A stretch of DNA of 64,000 bases, from NCBI RefSeq assembly GCF_047675955.1, contig NW_027327412.1, forward strand, positions 2,046,001 to 2,110,000, given 5' to 3'. The stretch comes from Chlorocebus sabaeus. Taxonomy: Eukaryota > Chordata > Mammalia > Primates > Cercopithecidae. Shown in pieces: positions 1 through 10,658 of this stretch; position 1 is the stretch's first letter; every line of letters begins with the position of its first letter. The notes under the pieces were generated by a model, which made no database searches, was not told the origin of the DNA, and was given only the letters and a program-made list of their open reading frames with translations. A program made the position numbers and the translations under genes.

Positions 1-11
1 TCCACAAGAAC

Positions 12-28
12 AGCCTTAGCGAAAGGCT
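12..28. repeat. 17-bp inverted repeat AGCCTT-AGCGA-AAGGCT
   Basis: Perfect 6-bp arms (12-17 and 23-28) flank a 5-base loop. The element is conserved across the array. Exceptions include the agctcc monomers, where a 1-bp deletion destroys the right arm, and scattered loop changes: cttatcg at 879, 8271 and 19615, cttaccg at 29416 and 30792, and cctaagcg in the 6.2-kb units. Confidence 0.75.
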
Positions 29-48
29 TCTTGAAGGGAAAGAGGTAA

Positions 49-78
49 CTCTGTGAGATGAATTAACAGAACACAGAG
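49..78. repeat. 30-bp dyad in the monomer (7-bp arms)
   Basis: The arms ctctgtg (49-55) and cacagag (72-78) are perfect inverted repeats separated by 16 AT-rich bases. The element recurs in almost every monomer. Arm-breaking variants exist but are sparse: tgtacgatg in the agctcc monomers, taacactgtg, taacattgtg, taattctgtg, aacaccgag, aacccagag and cacacagcag. It could extrude as a hairpin or cruciform, which is an inference. Confidence 0.75.
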
Positions 79-88
79 CAGTTTCTCA

Positions 89-101
89 GAAAGCTTCTTT
101 C
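89..101. repeat. 13-bp inverted repeat GAAAG-CTT-CTTTC over the HindIII site
   Basis: Five-base perfect arms at 89-93 and 97-101 flank a 3-base spacer. It repeats in most monomers. Variants aaatcttc and aaagattc break the centre or left arm. Confidence 0.6.
91..96. other. HindIII site AAGCTT, present in most monomers
   Basis: AAGCTT lies within cagaaagcttctttcc in most monomers, so digestion would give a 172-bp ladder, as historically reported for African green monkey alphoid DNA. Recurrent losses are aaatcttc (for example near 608, 4734, 7999, 12470 and 16078), aaagattc (28975, 30350, 55982, 57532 and 59938) and gagagctt (58043, 60449 and 62512). These losses would give dimer or longer bands and are useful block markers. 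Confidence 0.9.
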
Positions 102-121
102 CAGTTTTGAACGGAAGATAT

Positions 122-138
122 TTCCTTTTTCACCATAG
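122..138 (+). other. pJ-alpha-type box (representative of nearly every monomer)
   Basis: The 17-mer ttcctttttcaccatag fits the pJ-alpha consensus TTCCTTTTYCACCRTAG at every position. In human alphoid DNA this box marks A-type monomers and occupies the place where B-type monomers carry the CENP-B box. The caccgtag variants (near 35211, 41577, 47771, 58257, 60664 and 60836) still fit because the R position accepts G. Variants that break it are caacatag, cacaatag, caccagag, caccacag, tttgcttttt and the common ttttcttttt. Protein binding at this site in monkeys is not shown by the sequence. Confidence 0.8.
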
Positions 139-151
139 CCCTCTAAGGGCT
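137..151. repeat. 15-bp inverted repeat AGCCC-TCTAN-GGGCT
   Basis: Five-base perfect arms at 137-141 and 147-151 flank a five-base loop. The last loop base is one of the most variable sites in the array (tctat usual, tctac and tctaa recurrent, with tctct and tccat also seen), while the arms are usually kept. Arm-breaking copies include ctaggggttcc (5817 and 17161), ctatgagctt (37284 and its copies), tagacctc (29190, 30567, 32115 and others) and ctatgtgctt (54830). Confidence 0.6.
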
Positions 152-3100
152 TCCAAATATCCCTTTGCCAATTCCACAAGAACAGCCTTAGCGAAAGGCT
201 TCTTGAAGGGAAAGATGTAACTCTGTGAGATGAATTAACAGAACACAGAGCAGTTTCTCAGAAAGCTTCTTTCCAGTTTTGAACGGAAGATATTTCCTTT
301 TTCAACATAGCCCTCTATGGGCTTCCAAATATCCCTTTGCCAATTCCACAAGAACAGCCTTAGCGAAAGGCTTCTTGAAGGGAAAGATGTAACTCTGTGA
401 GATGAATTAACAGAACACAGAGCAGTTTCTCAGAAAGCTTCTTTCCAGTTTTGAACGGAAGATATTTCCTTTTTCACCATAGCCCTCTATGGGCTTCCAA
501 ATATCATTTTGCCAATTCCACAAGAACAGCCTTAGCGAAAGGCTTCTTGAAGGGAAAGATGTAACTCTGTGAGATGAATTAACAGAACACAGAGCAGTTT
601 CTCAGAAATCTTCTTTCCAGTTTTGAACGGAAGATATTTCCTTTTTCACCATAGCCCTCTATGGGCTTCCAAATATCCCTTTGCCAATTCCACAAGAACA
701 GCCTTAGCGAAAGGCTTCTTGAAGGGAAAGATGTAACTCTGTGAGATGAATTAACAGAACACAGAGCAGTTTCTCAGAAAGCTTCTTTCCAGTTTTGAAC
801 GGGAGATATTTTCTTTTTCACCATAGCCCTCTATGGGCTTCCAAATATCCCTTTGCCAATTCCACAAGAACAGCCTTATCGAAAGGCTTCTTGAAGGGAA
901 AGATGTAACTCTGTGAGATGAATTAACAGAACACAGAGCAGTTTCTCAGAAAGCTTCTTTCCTGTTTTGAACGGAAGATATTTCCTTTTTCACCATAGCC
1001 CTCTATGGGCTTCCAAATATCCCTTTGCCAATTCCACAAGAACAGCCTTAGCGAAAGGCTTCTTGAAGGGAAAGATGTAACTCTGTGAGATGAATTAACA
1101 GAACACAGAGCAGTTTCTCAGAAAGCTTCTTTCCTGTTTTGAACGGAAGATATTTCCTTTTTCACCATAGCCCTCTATGGGCTTCCAAATATCCCTTTGC
1201 CAATTCCACAAGAACAGCCTTAGCGAAAGGCTTCTTGAAGGGAAAGATGTAACTCTGTGAGATGAATTAACAGAACACAGAGCAGTTTATCAGAAAGCTT
1301 CTTTCCAGTTTTGAACGGAAGATATTTCCTTTTTCACCATAGCCCTCTATGGGCTTCCAAATATCCCTTTGCCAATTCCACAAGAACAGCCTTAGCGAAA
1401 GGCTTCTTGAAGGGAAAGCTGTAACTCTGTGAGATGAATTAACAGAACACAGAGCAGTTTCTCAGAAAGCTTCTTTCCAGTTTTGAACGGAAGATATTTC
1501 CTTTTTCACCATAGCCCTCTATGGGCTTCCAAATATCATTTTGCCAATTCCACAAGAACAGCCTTAGCGAAAGGCTTCTTGAAGGGAAAGATGTAACTCT
1601 GTGAGATGAATTAACAGAACACAGAGCAGTTTCTCAGAAAGCTTCTTTCCAGTTTTGAACGGAAGATATTTCCTTTTTCACCATAGCCCTCTATGGGCTT
1701 CCAAATATCCCTTTGCCAATTCCACAAGAACAGCCTTAGCGAAAGGCTTCTTGAAGGGAAAGATGTAACTCTGTGAGATGAATTAACAGAACACAGAGCA
1801 GTTTCTCAGAAAGCTTCTTTCCAGTTTTGAACGGAAGATATTTCCTTTTTCACCATAGCCCTCTATGGGCTTCCAAATATCCCTTTGCCAATTCCACAAG
1901 AACAGCCTTAGCGAAAGGCTTCTTGAAGGGAAAGATGTAACTCTGTGAGATGAATTAACAGAACACAGAGCAGTTTCTCAGAAAGCTTCTTTCCAGTTTT
2001 GAACGGAAGATATTTCCTTTTTCACCATAGCCCTCTATGGGCTTCCAAATATCCCTTTGCCAATTCCACAAGAACAGCCTTAGCGAAAGGCTTCTTGAAG
2101 GGAAAGCTGTAACTCTGTGAGATGAATTAACAGAACACAGAGCAGTTTCTCAGAAAGCTTCTTTCCAGTTTTGAACGGAAGATATTTCCTTTTTCACCAT
2201 AGCCCTCTATGGGCTTCCAAATATCATTTTGCCAATTCCACAAGAACAGCCTTAGCGAAAGGCTTCTTGAAGGGAAAGATGTAACTCTGTGAGATGAATT
2301 AACAGAACACAGAGCAGTTTCTCAGAAAGCTTCTTTCCAGTTTTGAACGGAAGATATTTCCTTTTTCACCAGAGCCCTCTATGGGCTTCCAAATATCCCT
2401 TTGCCAATTCCACAAGAACAGCCTTAGCGAAAGCTCCTTGAAGGGAAAGATGTAACTCTGTACGATGAATTAACAGAACACAGAGCAGTTTCAGAGAAAT
2501 CTTCTTTCCAGTTTTGAACGGAAGATATTTCCTTTTTCACCATAGCCCTCTATGGGCTTCCAAATATACTTTGCCAATTCCACAAGAACAGCCTTAGCGA
2601 AAGGCTTCTTGAAGGGAAAGATGTAACTCTGTGAGATGAATTAACAGAACACAGAGCAGTTTCTCAGAAAGCTTCTTTCCAGTTTTGAACGGAAGATATT
2701 TCCTTTTTCACCATAGCCCTCTACGGGCTTCCAAATATCATTTTGCCAATTCCACAGGAACAGCCTTAGCGAAAGGCTTCTTGAAGGGAAATATGTAACT
2801 CTGTGAGATGAATTAACAGAACACAGAGCAGTTTCTCAGAAAGCTTCTTTCCAGTTTTGAACGGAAGATATTTCCTTTTTCACCATAGCCCTCTATGGGC
2901 TTCCAAATATCATTTTGCCAATTCCACAAGAACAGCCTTAGCGAAAGGCTTCTTGAAGGGAAAGATGTAACTCTGTGAGATGAATTAACAGAACACAGAG
3001 CAGTTTCTCAGAAAGCTTCTTTCCAGTTTTGAACGGAAGATATTTCCTTTTTCACCATAGCCCTCTACGGGCTTCCAAATATCATTTTGCCAATTCCACA

Positions 3101-4126
3101 GGAACAGCCTTAGCGAAAGGCTTCTTGAAGGGAAAGATGTAACTCTGTGAGATGAATTAACAGAACACAGAGCAGTTTCTCAGAAAGCTTCTTTCCAGTT
3201 TTGAACGGAAGATATTTCCTTTTTCACCATAGCCCTCTATGGGCTTCCAAATATCCCTTTGCCAATTCCACAAGAACAGCCTTAGCGAAAGGCTTCCTGA
3301 AGGGAAAGATGTAACTCTGTGAGATGAATTAACAGAACACAGAGCAGTTTCTCAGAAAGCTTCTTTCCAGTTTTGAACGGAAGATATTTCCTTTTTCACC
3401 ATAGCCCTCTATGGGCTTCCAAATATCCCTTTGCCAATTCCACAAGAACAGCCTTAGCGAAAGGCTTCTTGAAGGGAAAGATGTAACTCTGTGAGATGAA
3501 TTAACAGAACACAGAGCAGTTTCTCAGAAAGCTTCTTTCCAGTTTTGAACGGAAGATATTTCCTTTTTCACCATAGCCCTCTATGGGCTTCCAAATATCC
3601 CTTTGCCAATTCCACAAGAACAGCCTTAGCGAAAGGCTTCTTGAAGGGAAAGATGTAACTCTGTGAGATGAATTAACAGAACACAGAGCAGTTTCTCAGA
3701 AAGCTTCTTTCCAGTTTTGAACGGAAGATATTTCCTTTTTCACCATAGCCCTCTATGGGCTTCCAAATATCCTTTTGCCAATTCCACAAGAACAGCCTTA
3801 GCGAAAGGCTTCTTGAAGGGAAAGATGTAACTCTGTGAGATGAATTAACAGAACACAGAGCAGTTTCTCAGAAAGCTTCTTTCCAGTTTTGAACGGAAGA
3901 TATTTCCTTTTTCACCATAGCCCTCTATGGGCTTCCAAATATCCCTTTGCCAATTGCACAAGAACAGCCTTAGCGAAAGGCTTCTTGAAGGGAAAGATGT
4001 AACTCTGTGAGATGAATTAACAGAACACAGAGCAGTTTCTCAGAAAGCTTCTTTCCAGTTTTGAACGGAAGATATTTCCTTTTTCACCATAGCCCTCTAT
4101 GGGCTTCCAAATATCCCTTTGCCAAT

Positions 4127-7100
4127 TCCACAAAAAAAGCCTTAGCGAAAGGCTTCTTGAAGGGAAAGAGGTAACTCTGTGAGATGAATTAACAGAACAC
4201 AGAGCAGTTTCTCAGAAAGCTTCTTTCCAGTTTTGAACGGAAGATATTTCCTTTTTCACCATAGCCCTCTAAGGGCTTCCAAATATCCCTTTGCCAATTC
4301 CACAAGAACAGCCTTAGCGAAAGGCTTCTTGAAGGGAAAGATGTAACTCTGTGAGATGAATTAACAGAACACAGAGCAGTTTCTCAGAAAGCTTCTTTCC
4401 AGTTTTGAACGGAAGATATTTCCTTTTTCAACATAGCCCTCTATGGGCTTCCAAATATCCCTTTGCCAATTCCACAAGAACAGCCTTAGCGAAAGGCTTC
4501 TTGAAGGGAAAGATGTAACTCTGTGAGATGAATTAACAGAACACAGAGCAGTTTCTCAGAAAGCTTCTTTCCAGTTTTGAACGGAAGATATTTCCTTTTT
4601 CACCATAGCCCTCTATGGGCTCCCAAATATCATTTTGCCAATTCCACAAGAACAGCCTTAGCGAAAGGCTTCTTGAAGGGAAAGATGTAACTCTGTGAGA
4701 TGAATTAACAGAACACAGAGCAGTTTCTCAGAAATCTTCTTTCCAGTTTTGAACGGAAGATATTTCCTTTTTCACCATAGCCCTCTATGGGCTTCCAAAT
4801 ATCCCTTTGCCAATTCCACAAGAACAGCCTTAGCGAAAGGCTTCTTGAAGGGAAAGATGTAACTCTGTGAGATGAATTAACAGAACACAGAGCAGTTTCT
4901 CAGAAAGCTTCTTTCCAGTTTTGAACGGGAGATATTTTCTTTTTCACCATAGCCCTCTATGGGCTTCCAAATATCCCTTTGCCAATTCCACAAGAACAGC
5001 CTTAGCGAAAGGCTTCTTGAAGGGAAAGATGTAACTCTGTGAGATGAATTAACAGAACACAGAGCAGTTTCTCAGAAAGCTTCTTTCCAGTTTTGAACGG
5101 AAGATATTTCCTTTTTCACCATAGCCCTCTATGGGCTTCCAAATATCCCTTTGCCAATTCCACAAGAACAGCCTTAGCGAAAGGCTTCTTGAAGGGAAAG
5201 ATGTAACTCTGTGAGATGAATTAACAGAACACAGAGCAGTTTCTCAGAAAGCTTCTTTCCAGTTTTGAACGGAAGATATTTCCTTTTTCACCATAGCCCT
5301 CTATGGGCTTCCAAATATCCCTTTGCCAATTCCACAAGAACAGCCTTAGCGAAAGGCTTCTTGAAGGGAAAGATGTAACTCTGTGAGATGAATTAACAGA
5401 ACACAGAGCAGTTTCTCAGAAAGCTTCTTTCCAGTTTTGAACGGAAGATATTTCCTTTTTCACCATAGCCCTCTATGGGCTTCCAAATATCCCTTTGCCA
5501 ATTCCACAAGAACAGCCTTAGCGAAAGGCTTCTTGAAGGGAAAGATGTAACTCTGTGAGATGAATTAACAGAACACAGAGCAGTTTCTCAGAAAGCTTCT
5601 TTCCAGTTTTGAACGGAAGATATTTCCTTTTTCACCATAGCCCTCTATGGGCTTCCAAATATCCCTTTGCCAATTCCACAAGAACAGCCTTAGCGAAAGG
5701 CTTCTTGAAGGGAAAGATGTAACTCTGTGAGATGAATTAACAGAACACAGAGCAGTTTCTCAGAAAGCTTCTTTCCTGTTTTGAACGGAAGATATTTCCT
5801 TTTTCACCATAGCCCTCTAGGGGTTCCAAATATCCCTTTGCCAATTCCACAAGAACAGCCTTAGCGAAAGGCTTCTTGAAGGGAAAGATGTAACACTGTG
5901 AGATGAATTAACAGAACACAGAGCAGTTTCTCAGAAAGCTTCTTTCCAGTTTTGAACGGAAGATATTTCCTTTTTCACCATAGCCCTCTATGGGCTTCCA
6001 AATATCCCTTTGCCAATTCCACAAGAACAGCCTTAGCGAAAGGCTTCTTGAAGGGAAAGCTGTAACTCTGTGAGATGAATTAACAGAACACAGAGCAGTT
6101 TCTCAGAAAGCTTCTTTCCAGTTTTGAACGGAAGATATTTCCTTTTTCACCATAGCCCTCTATGGGCTTCCAAATATCATTTTGCCAATTCCACAAGAAC
6201 AGCCTTAGCGAAAGGCTTCTTGAAGGGAAAGATGTAACTCTGTGAGATGAATTAACAGAACACAGAGCAGTTTCTCAGAAAGCTTCTTTCCAGTTTTGAA
6301 CGGAAGATATTTCCTTTTTCACCATAGCCCTCTATGGGCTTCCAAATATCCCTTTGCCAATTCCACAAGAACTGCCTTAGCGAAAGGCTTCTTGAAGGGA
6401 AAGATGTAACTCTGTGAGATGAATTAACAGAACACAGAGCAGTTTCTCAGAAAGCTTCTTTCCAGTTTTGAACGGAAGATATTTCCTTTTTCACCATAGC
6501 CCTCTATGGGCTTCCAAATATCCCTTTGCCAATTCCACAAGAACAGCCTTAGCGAAAGCTCCTTGAAGGGAAAGATGTAACTCTGTGAGATGAATTAACA
6601 GAACACAGAGCAGTTTCAGAGAAATCTTCTTTCCAGTTTTGAACGGAAGATATTTCCTTTTTCACCATAGCCCTCTATGGGCTTCCAAATATCCCTTTGC
6701 CAATTCCACAAGAACAGCCTTAGCGAAAGGCTTCTTGAAGGGAAAGATGTAACTCTGTGAGATGAATTAACAGAACACAGAGCAGTTTCTCAGAAAGCTT
6801 CTTTCCAGTTTTGAACGGAAGATATTTCCTTTTTCACCATAGCCCTCTATGGGCTTCCAAATATCCCTTTGCCAATTCCACAAGAACAGCCTTAGCGAAA
6901 GGCTTCTTGAAGGGAAAGATGTAACTCTGTGAGATGAATTAACAGAACACAGAGCAGTTTCTCAGAAAGCTTCTTTCCAGTTTTGAACGGAAGATATTTC
7001 CTTTTTCACCATAGCCCTCTATGGGCTTCCAAATATCCCTTTGCCAATTCCACAAGAACAGCCTTAGCGAAAGGCTTCTTGAAGGGAAAGATGTAACTCT

Positions 7101-7392
7101 GTGAGATGAATTAACAGAACACAGAGCAGTTTCTCAGAAAGCTTCTTTCCAGTTTTGAACGGAAGATATTTCCTTTTTCACCATAGCCCTCTATGGGCTT
7201 CCAAATATCCCTTTGCCAATTGCACAAGAACAGCCTTAGCGAAAGGCTTCTTGAAGGGAAAGATGTAACTCTGTGAGATGAATTAACAGAACACAGAGCA
7301 GTTTCTCAGAAAGCTTCTTTCCAGTTTTGAACGGAAGATATTTCCTTTTTCACCATAGCCCTCTATGGGCTTCCAAATATCCCTTTGCCAAT
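4127..7392 (+). repeat. Block B, 19 monomers (3,266 bp)
   Basis: The order is header, caacatag, atcattttgcc, aaatcttc and gggagatattttc, then a run of near-consensus monomers. A cctgtttt/ctaggggttcc monomer (5770-5825) carries a 1-bp deletion and is followed by taacactg, agctgtaac plus atcattttgcc, and gaactgcc (6370). Next comes an agctcc monomer that keeps gtgagatg (6556), and near the end caattgcac (7220). Length is 19 x 172 minus two 1-bp deletions. It differs from block C by lacking cttatcg and by carrying ctaggggttcc. Confidence 0.8.
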
Positions 7393-10300
7393 TCCACAAG
7401 AACAGCCTTAGCGAAAGGCTTCTTGAAGGGAAAGAGGTAACTCTGTGAGATGAATTAACAGAACACAGAGCAGTTTCTCAGAAAGCTTCTTTCCAGTTTT
7501 GAACGGAAGATATTTCCTTTTTCACCATAGCCCTCTAAGGGCTTCCAAATATCCCTTTGCCAATTCCACAAGAACAGCCTTAGCGAAAGGCTTCTTGAAG
7601 GGAAAGATGTAACTCTGTGAGATGAATTAACAGAACACAGAGCAGTTTCTCAGAAAGCTTCTTTCCAGTTTTGAACGGAAGATATTTCCTTTTTCAACAT
7701 AGCCCTCTATGGGCTTCCAAATATCCCTTTGCCAATTCCACAAGAACAGCCTTAGCGAAAGGCTTCTTGAAGGGAAAGATGTAACTCTGTGAGATGAATT
7801 AACAGAACACAGAGCAGTTTCTCAGAAAGCTTCTTTCCAGTTTTGAACGGAAGATATTTCCTTTTTCACCATAGCCCTCTATGGGCTTCCAAATATCATT
7901 TTGCCAATTCCACAAGAACAGCCTTAGCGAAAGGCTTCTTGAAGGGAAAGATGTAACTCTGTGAGATGAATTAACAGAACACAGAGCAGTTTCTCAGAAA
8001 TCTTCTTTCCAGTTTTGAACGGAAGATATTTCCTTTTTCACCATAGCCCTCTATGGGCTTCCAAATATCCCTTTGCCAATTCCACAAGAACAGCCTTAGC
8101 GAAAGGCTTCTTGAAGGGAAAGATGTAACTCTGTGAGATGAATTAACAGAACACAGAGCAGTTTCTCAGAAAGCTTCTTTCCAGTTTTGAACGGGAGATA
8201 TTTTCTTTTTCACCATAGCCCTCTATGGGCTTCCAAATATCCCTTTGCCAATTCCACAAGAACAGCCTTATCGAAAGGCTTCTTGAAGGGAAAGATGTAA
8301 CTCTGTGAGATGAATTAACAGAACACAGAGCAGTTTCTCAGAAAGCTTCTTTCCTGTTTTGAACGGAAGATATTTCCTTTTTCACCATAGCCCTCTATGG
8401 GCTTCCAAATATCCCTTTGCCAATTCCACAAGAACAGCCTTAGCGAAAGGCTTCTTGAAGGGAAAGATGTAACTCTGTGAGATGAATTAACAGAACACAG
8501 AGCAGTTTCTCAGAAAGCTTCTTTCCTGTTTTGAACGGAAGATATTTCCTTTTTCACCATAGCCCTCTATGGGCTTCCAAATATCCCTTTGCCAATTCCA
8601 CAAGAACAGCCTTAGCGAAAGGCTTCTTGAAGGGAAAGATGTAACTCTGTGAGATGAATTAACAGAACACAGAGCAGTTTCTCAGAAAGCTTCTTTCCAG
8701 TTTTGAACGGAAGATATTTCCTTTTTCACCATAGCCCTCTATGGGCTTCCAAATATCCCTTTGCCAATTCCACAAGAACAGCCTTAGCGAAAGGCTTCTT
8801 GAAGGGAAAGATGTAACTCTGTGAGATGAATTAACAGAACACAGAGCAGTTTCTCAGAAAGCTTCTTTCCAGTTTTGAACGGAAGATATTTCCTTTTTCA
8901 CCATAGCCCTCTATGGGCTTCCAAATATCCCTTTGCCAATTCCACAAGAACAGCCTTAGCGAAAGGCTTCTTGAAGGGAAAGATGTAACTCTGTGAGATG
9001 AATTAACAGAACACAGAGCAGTTTCTCAGAAAGCTTCTTTCCAGTTTTGAACGGAAGATATTTCCTTTTTCACCATAGCCCTCTATGGGCTTCCAAATAT
9101 CCCTTTGCCAATTCCACAAGAACAGCCTTAGCGAAAGGCTTCTTGAAGGGAAAGCTGTAACTCTGTGAGATGAATTAACAGAACACAGAGCAGTTTCTCA
9201 GAAAGCTTCTTTCCAGTTTTGAACGGAAGATATTTCCTTTTTCACCATAGCCCTCTATGGGCTTCCAAATATCATTTTGCCAATTCCACAAGAACAGCCT
9301 TAGCGAAAGGCTTCTTGAAGGGAAAGATGTAACTCTGTGAGATGAATTAACAGAACACAGAGCAGTTTCTCAGAAAGCTTCTTTCCAGTTTTGAACGGAA
9401 GATATTTCCTTTTTCACCATAGCCCTCTATGGGCTTCCAAATATCCCTTTGCCAATTCCACAAGAACAGCCTTAGCGAAAGGCTTCTTGAAGGGAAAGAT
9501 GTAACTCTGTGAGATGAATTAACAGAACACAGAGCAGTTTCTCAGAAAGCTTCTTTCCAGTTTTGAACGGAAGATATTTCCTTTTTCACCATAGCCCTCT
9601 ATGGGCTTCCAAATATCCCTTTGCCAATTCCACAAGAACAGCCTTAGCGAAAGCTCCTTGAAGGGAAAGATGTAACTCTGTACGATGAATTAACAGAACA
9701 CAGAGCAGTTTCAGAGAAATCTTCTTTCCAGTTTTGAACGGAAGATATTTCCTTTTTCACCATAGCCCTCTATGGGCTTCCAAATATACTTTGCCAATTC
9801 CACAAGAACAGCCTTAGCGAAAGGCTTCTTGAAGGGAAAGATGTAACTCTGTGAGATGAATTAACAGAACACAGAGCAGTTTCTCAGAAAGCTTCTTTCC
9901 AGTTTTGAACGGAAGATATTTCCTTTTTCACCATAGCCCTCTACGGGCTTCCAAATATCATTTTGCCAATTCCACAGGAACAGCCTTAGCGAAAGGCTTC
10001 TTGAAGGGAAATATGTAACTCTGTGAGATGAATTAACAGAACACAGAGCAGTTTCTCAGAAAGCTTCTTTCCAGTTTTGAACGGAAGATATTTCCTTTTT
10101 CACCATAGCCCTCTATGGGCTTCCAAATATCCCTTTGCCAATTCCACAAGAACAGCCTTAGCGAAAGGCTTCTTGAAGGGAAAGATGTAACTCTGTGAGA
10201 TGAATTAACGGAACACAGAGCAGTTTCTCAGAAAGCTTCTTTCCAGTTTTGAACGGAAGATATTTCCTTTTTCACCATAGCCCTCTATGGGCTTCCAAAT

Positions 10301-10658
10301 ATCCCTTTGCCAATTCCACAAGAACAGCCTTAGCGAAAGGCTTCTTGAAGGGAAAGATGTAACTCTGTGAGATGAATTAACAGAACACAGAGCAGTTTCT
10401 CAGAAAGCTTCTTTCCAGTTTTGAACGGAAGATATTTCCTTTTTCACCATAGCCCTCTATGGGCTTCCAAATATCCCTTTGCCAATTCCACAAGAACAGC
10501 CTTAGCGAAAGGCTTCTTGAAGGGAAAGATGTAACTCTGTGAGATGAATTAACAGAACACAGAGCAGTTTCTCAGAAAGCTTCTTTCCAGTTTTGAACGG
10601 AAGATATTTTCTTTTTCACCATAGCCCTCTATGGGCTTCCAAATATCCCTTTGCCAAT
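7393..10658 (+). repeat. Block C, 19 monomers (3,266 bp)
   Basis: It opens with the same five monomers as blocks A and B, followed by cttatcg (8271) and two cctgtttt monomers (8352 and 8524). It later has agctgtaac plus atcattttgcc (9153) and the agctcc/tacgatg/cagagaaatc/atacttt monomer (9650-9790), which is 2 bp short. A ctacggg plus caggaac/aaatatg pair follows, and then aacggaacac (10208). Length is 19 x 172 minus 2. Block A is the closest relative. Confidence 0.8.

Larger units (their letters stand above)
1..172 (+). repeat. First complete alpha satellite monomer (reference phase)
   Basis: This unit sets the phase used in the other entries. It differs from the array consensus at two diagnostic places: agaggtaac at 41-49 instead of agatgtaac, and ctctaagggc at 141-150 instead of ctctatgggc. 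The same pair of variants marks the first monomer of the blocks beginning at 4127, 7393, 10659, 18737 and 22003, so this monomer type is a block header. Lengths other than 172 bp come from a few recurrent 1-bp indels: gaaagctccttg (-1), atatactttg (-1), ctaggggttcc (-1), ctcaaaagc (-1) and cagattcctc (+1). Confidence 0.95.
1..4126 (+). repeat. Leading alphoid block A, 24 monomers
   Basis: Block A opens with the header monomer and then shows, in order, caacatag (301), atcattttgcc (504), aaatcttc (608), gggagatattttc (801), cttatcg (879) and two cctgtttt monomers (962 and 1134). It continues with two agctgtaac plus atcattttgcc monomers (1418 and 2105) and one agctcc/tacgatg/atacttt monomer (2409). 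Three ctacggg or caggaac monomers follow (2579-3095). The first seven monomers match block C (7393 onward) at a shift of 7,392 bp; after that whole monomers have been gained or lost. It ends with a caattgcac monomer just before the next header, as block B does. Confidence 0.8.
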
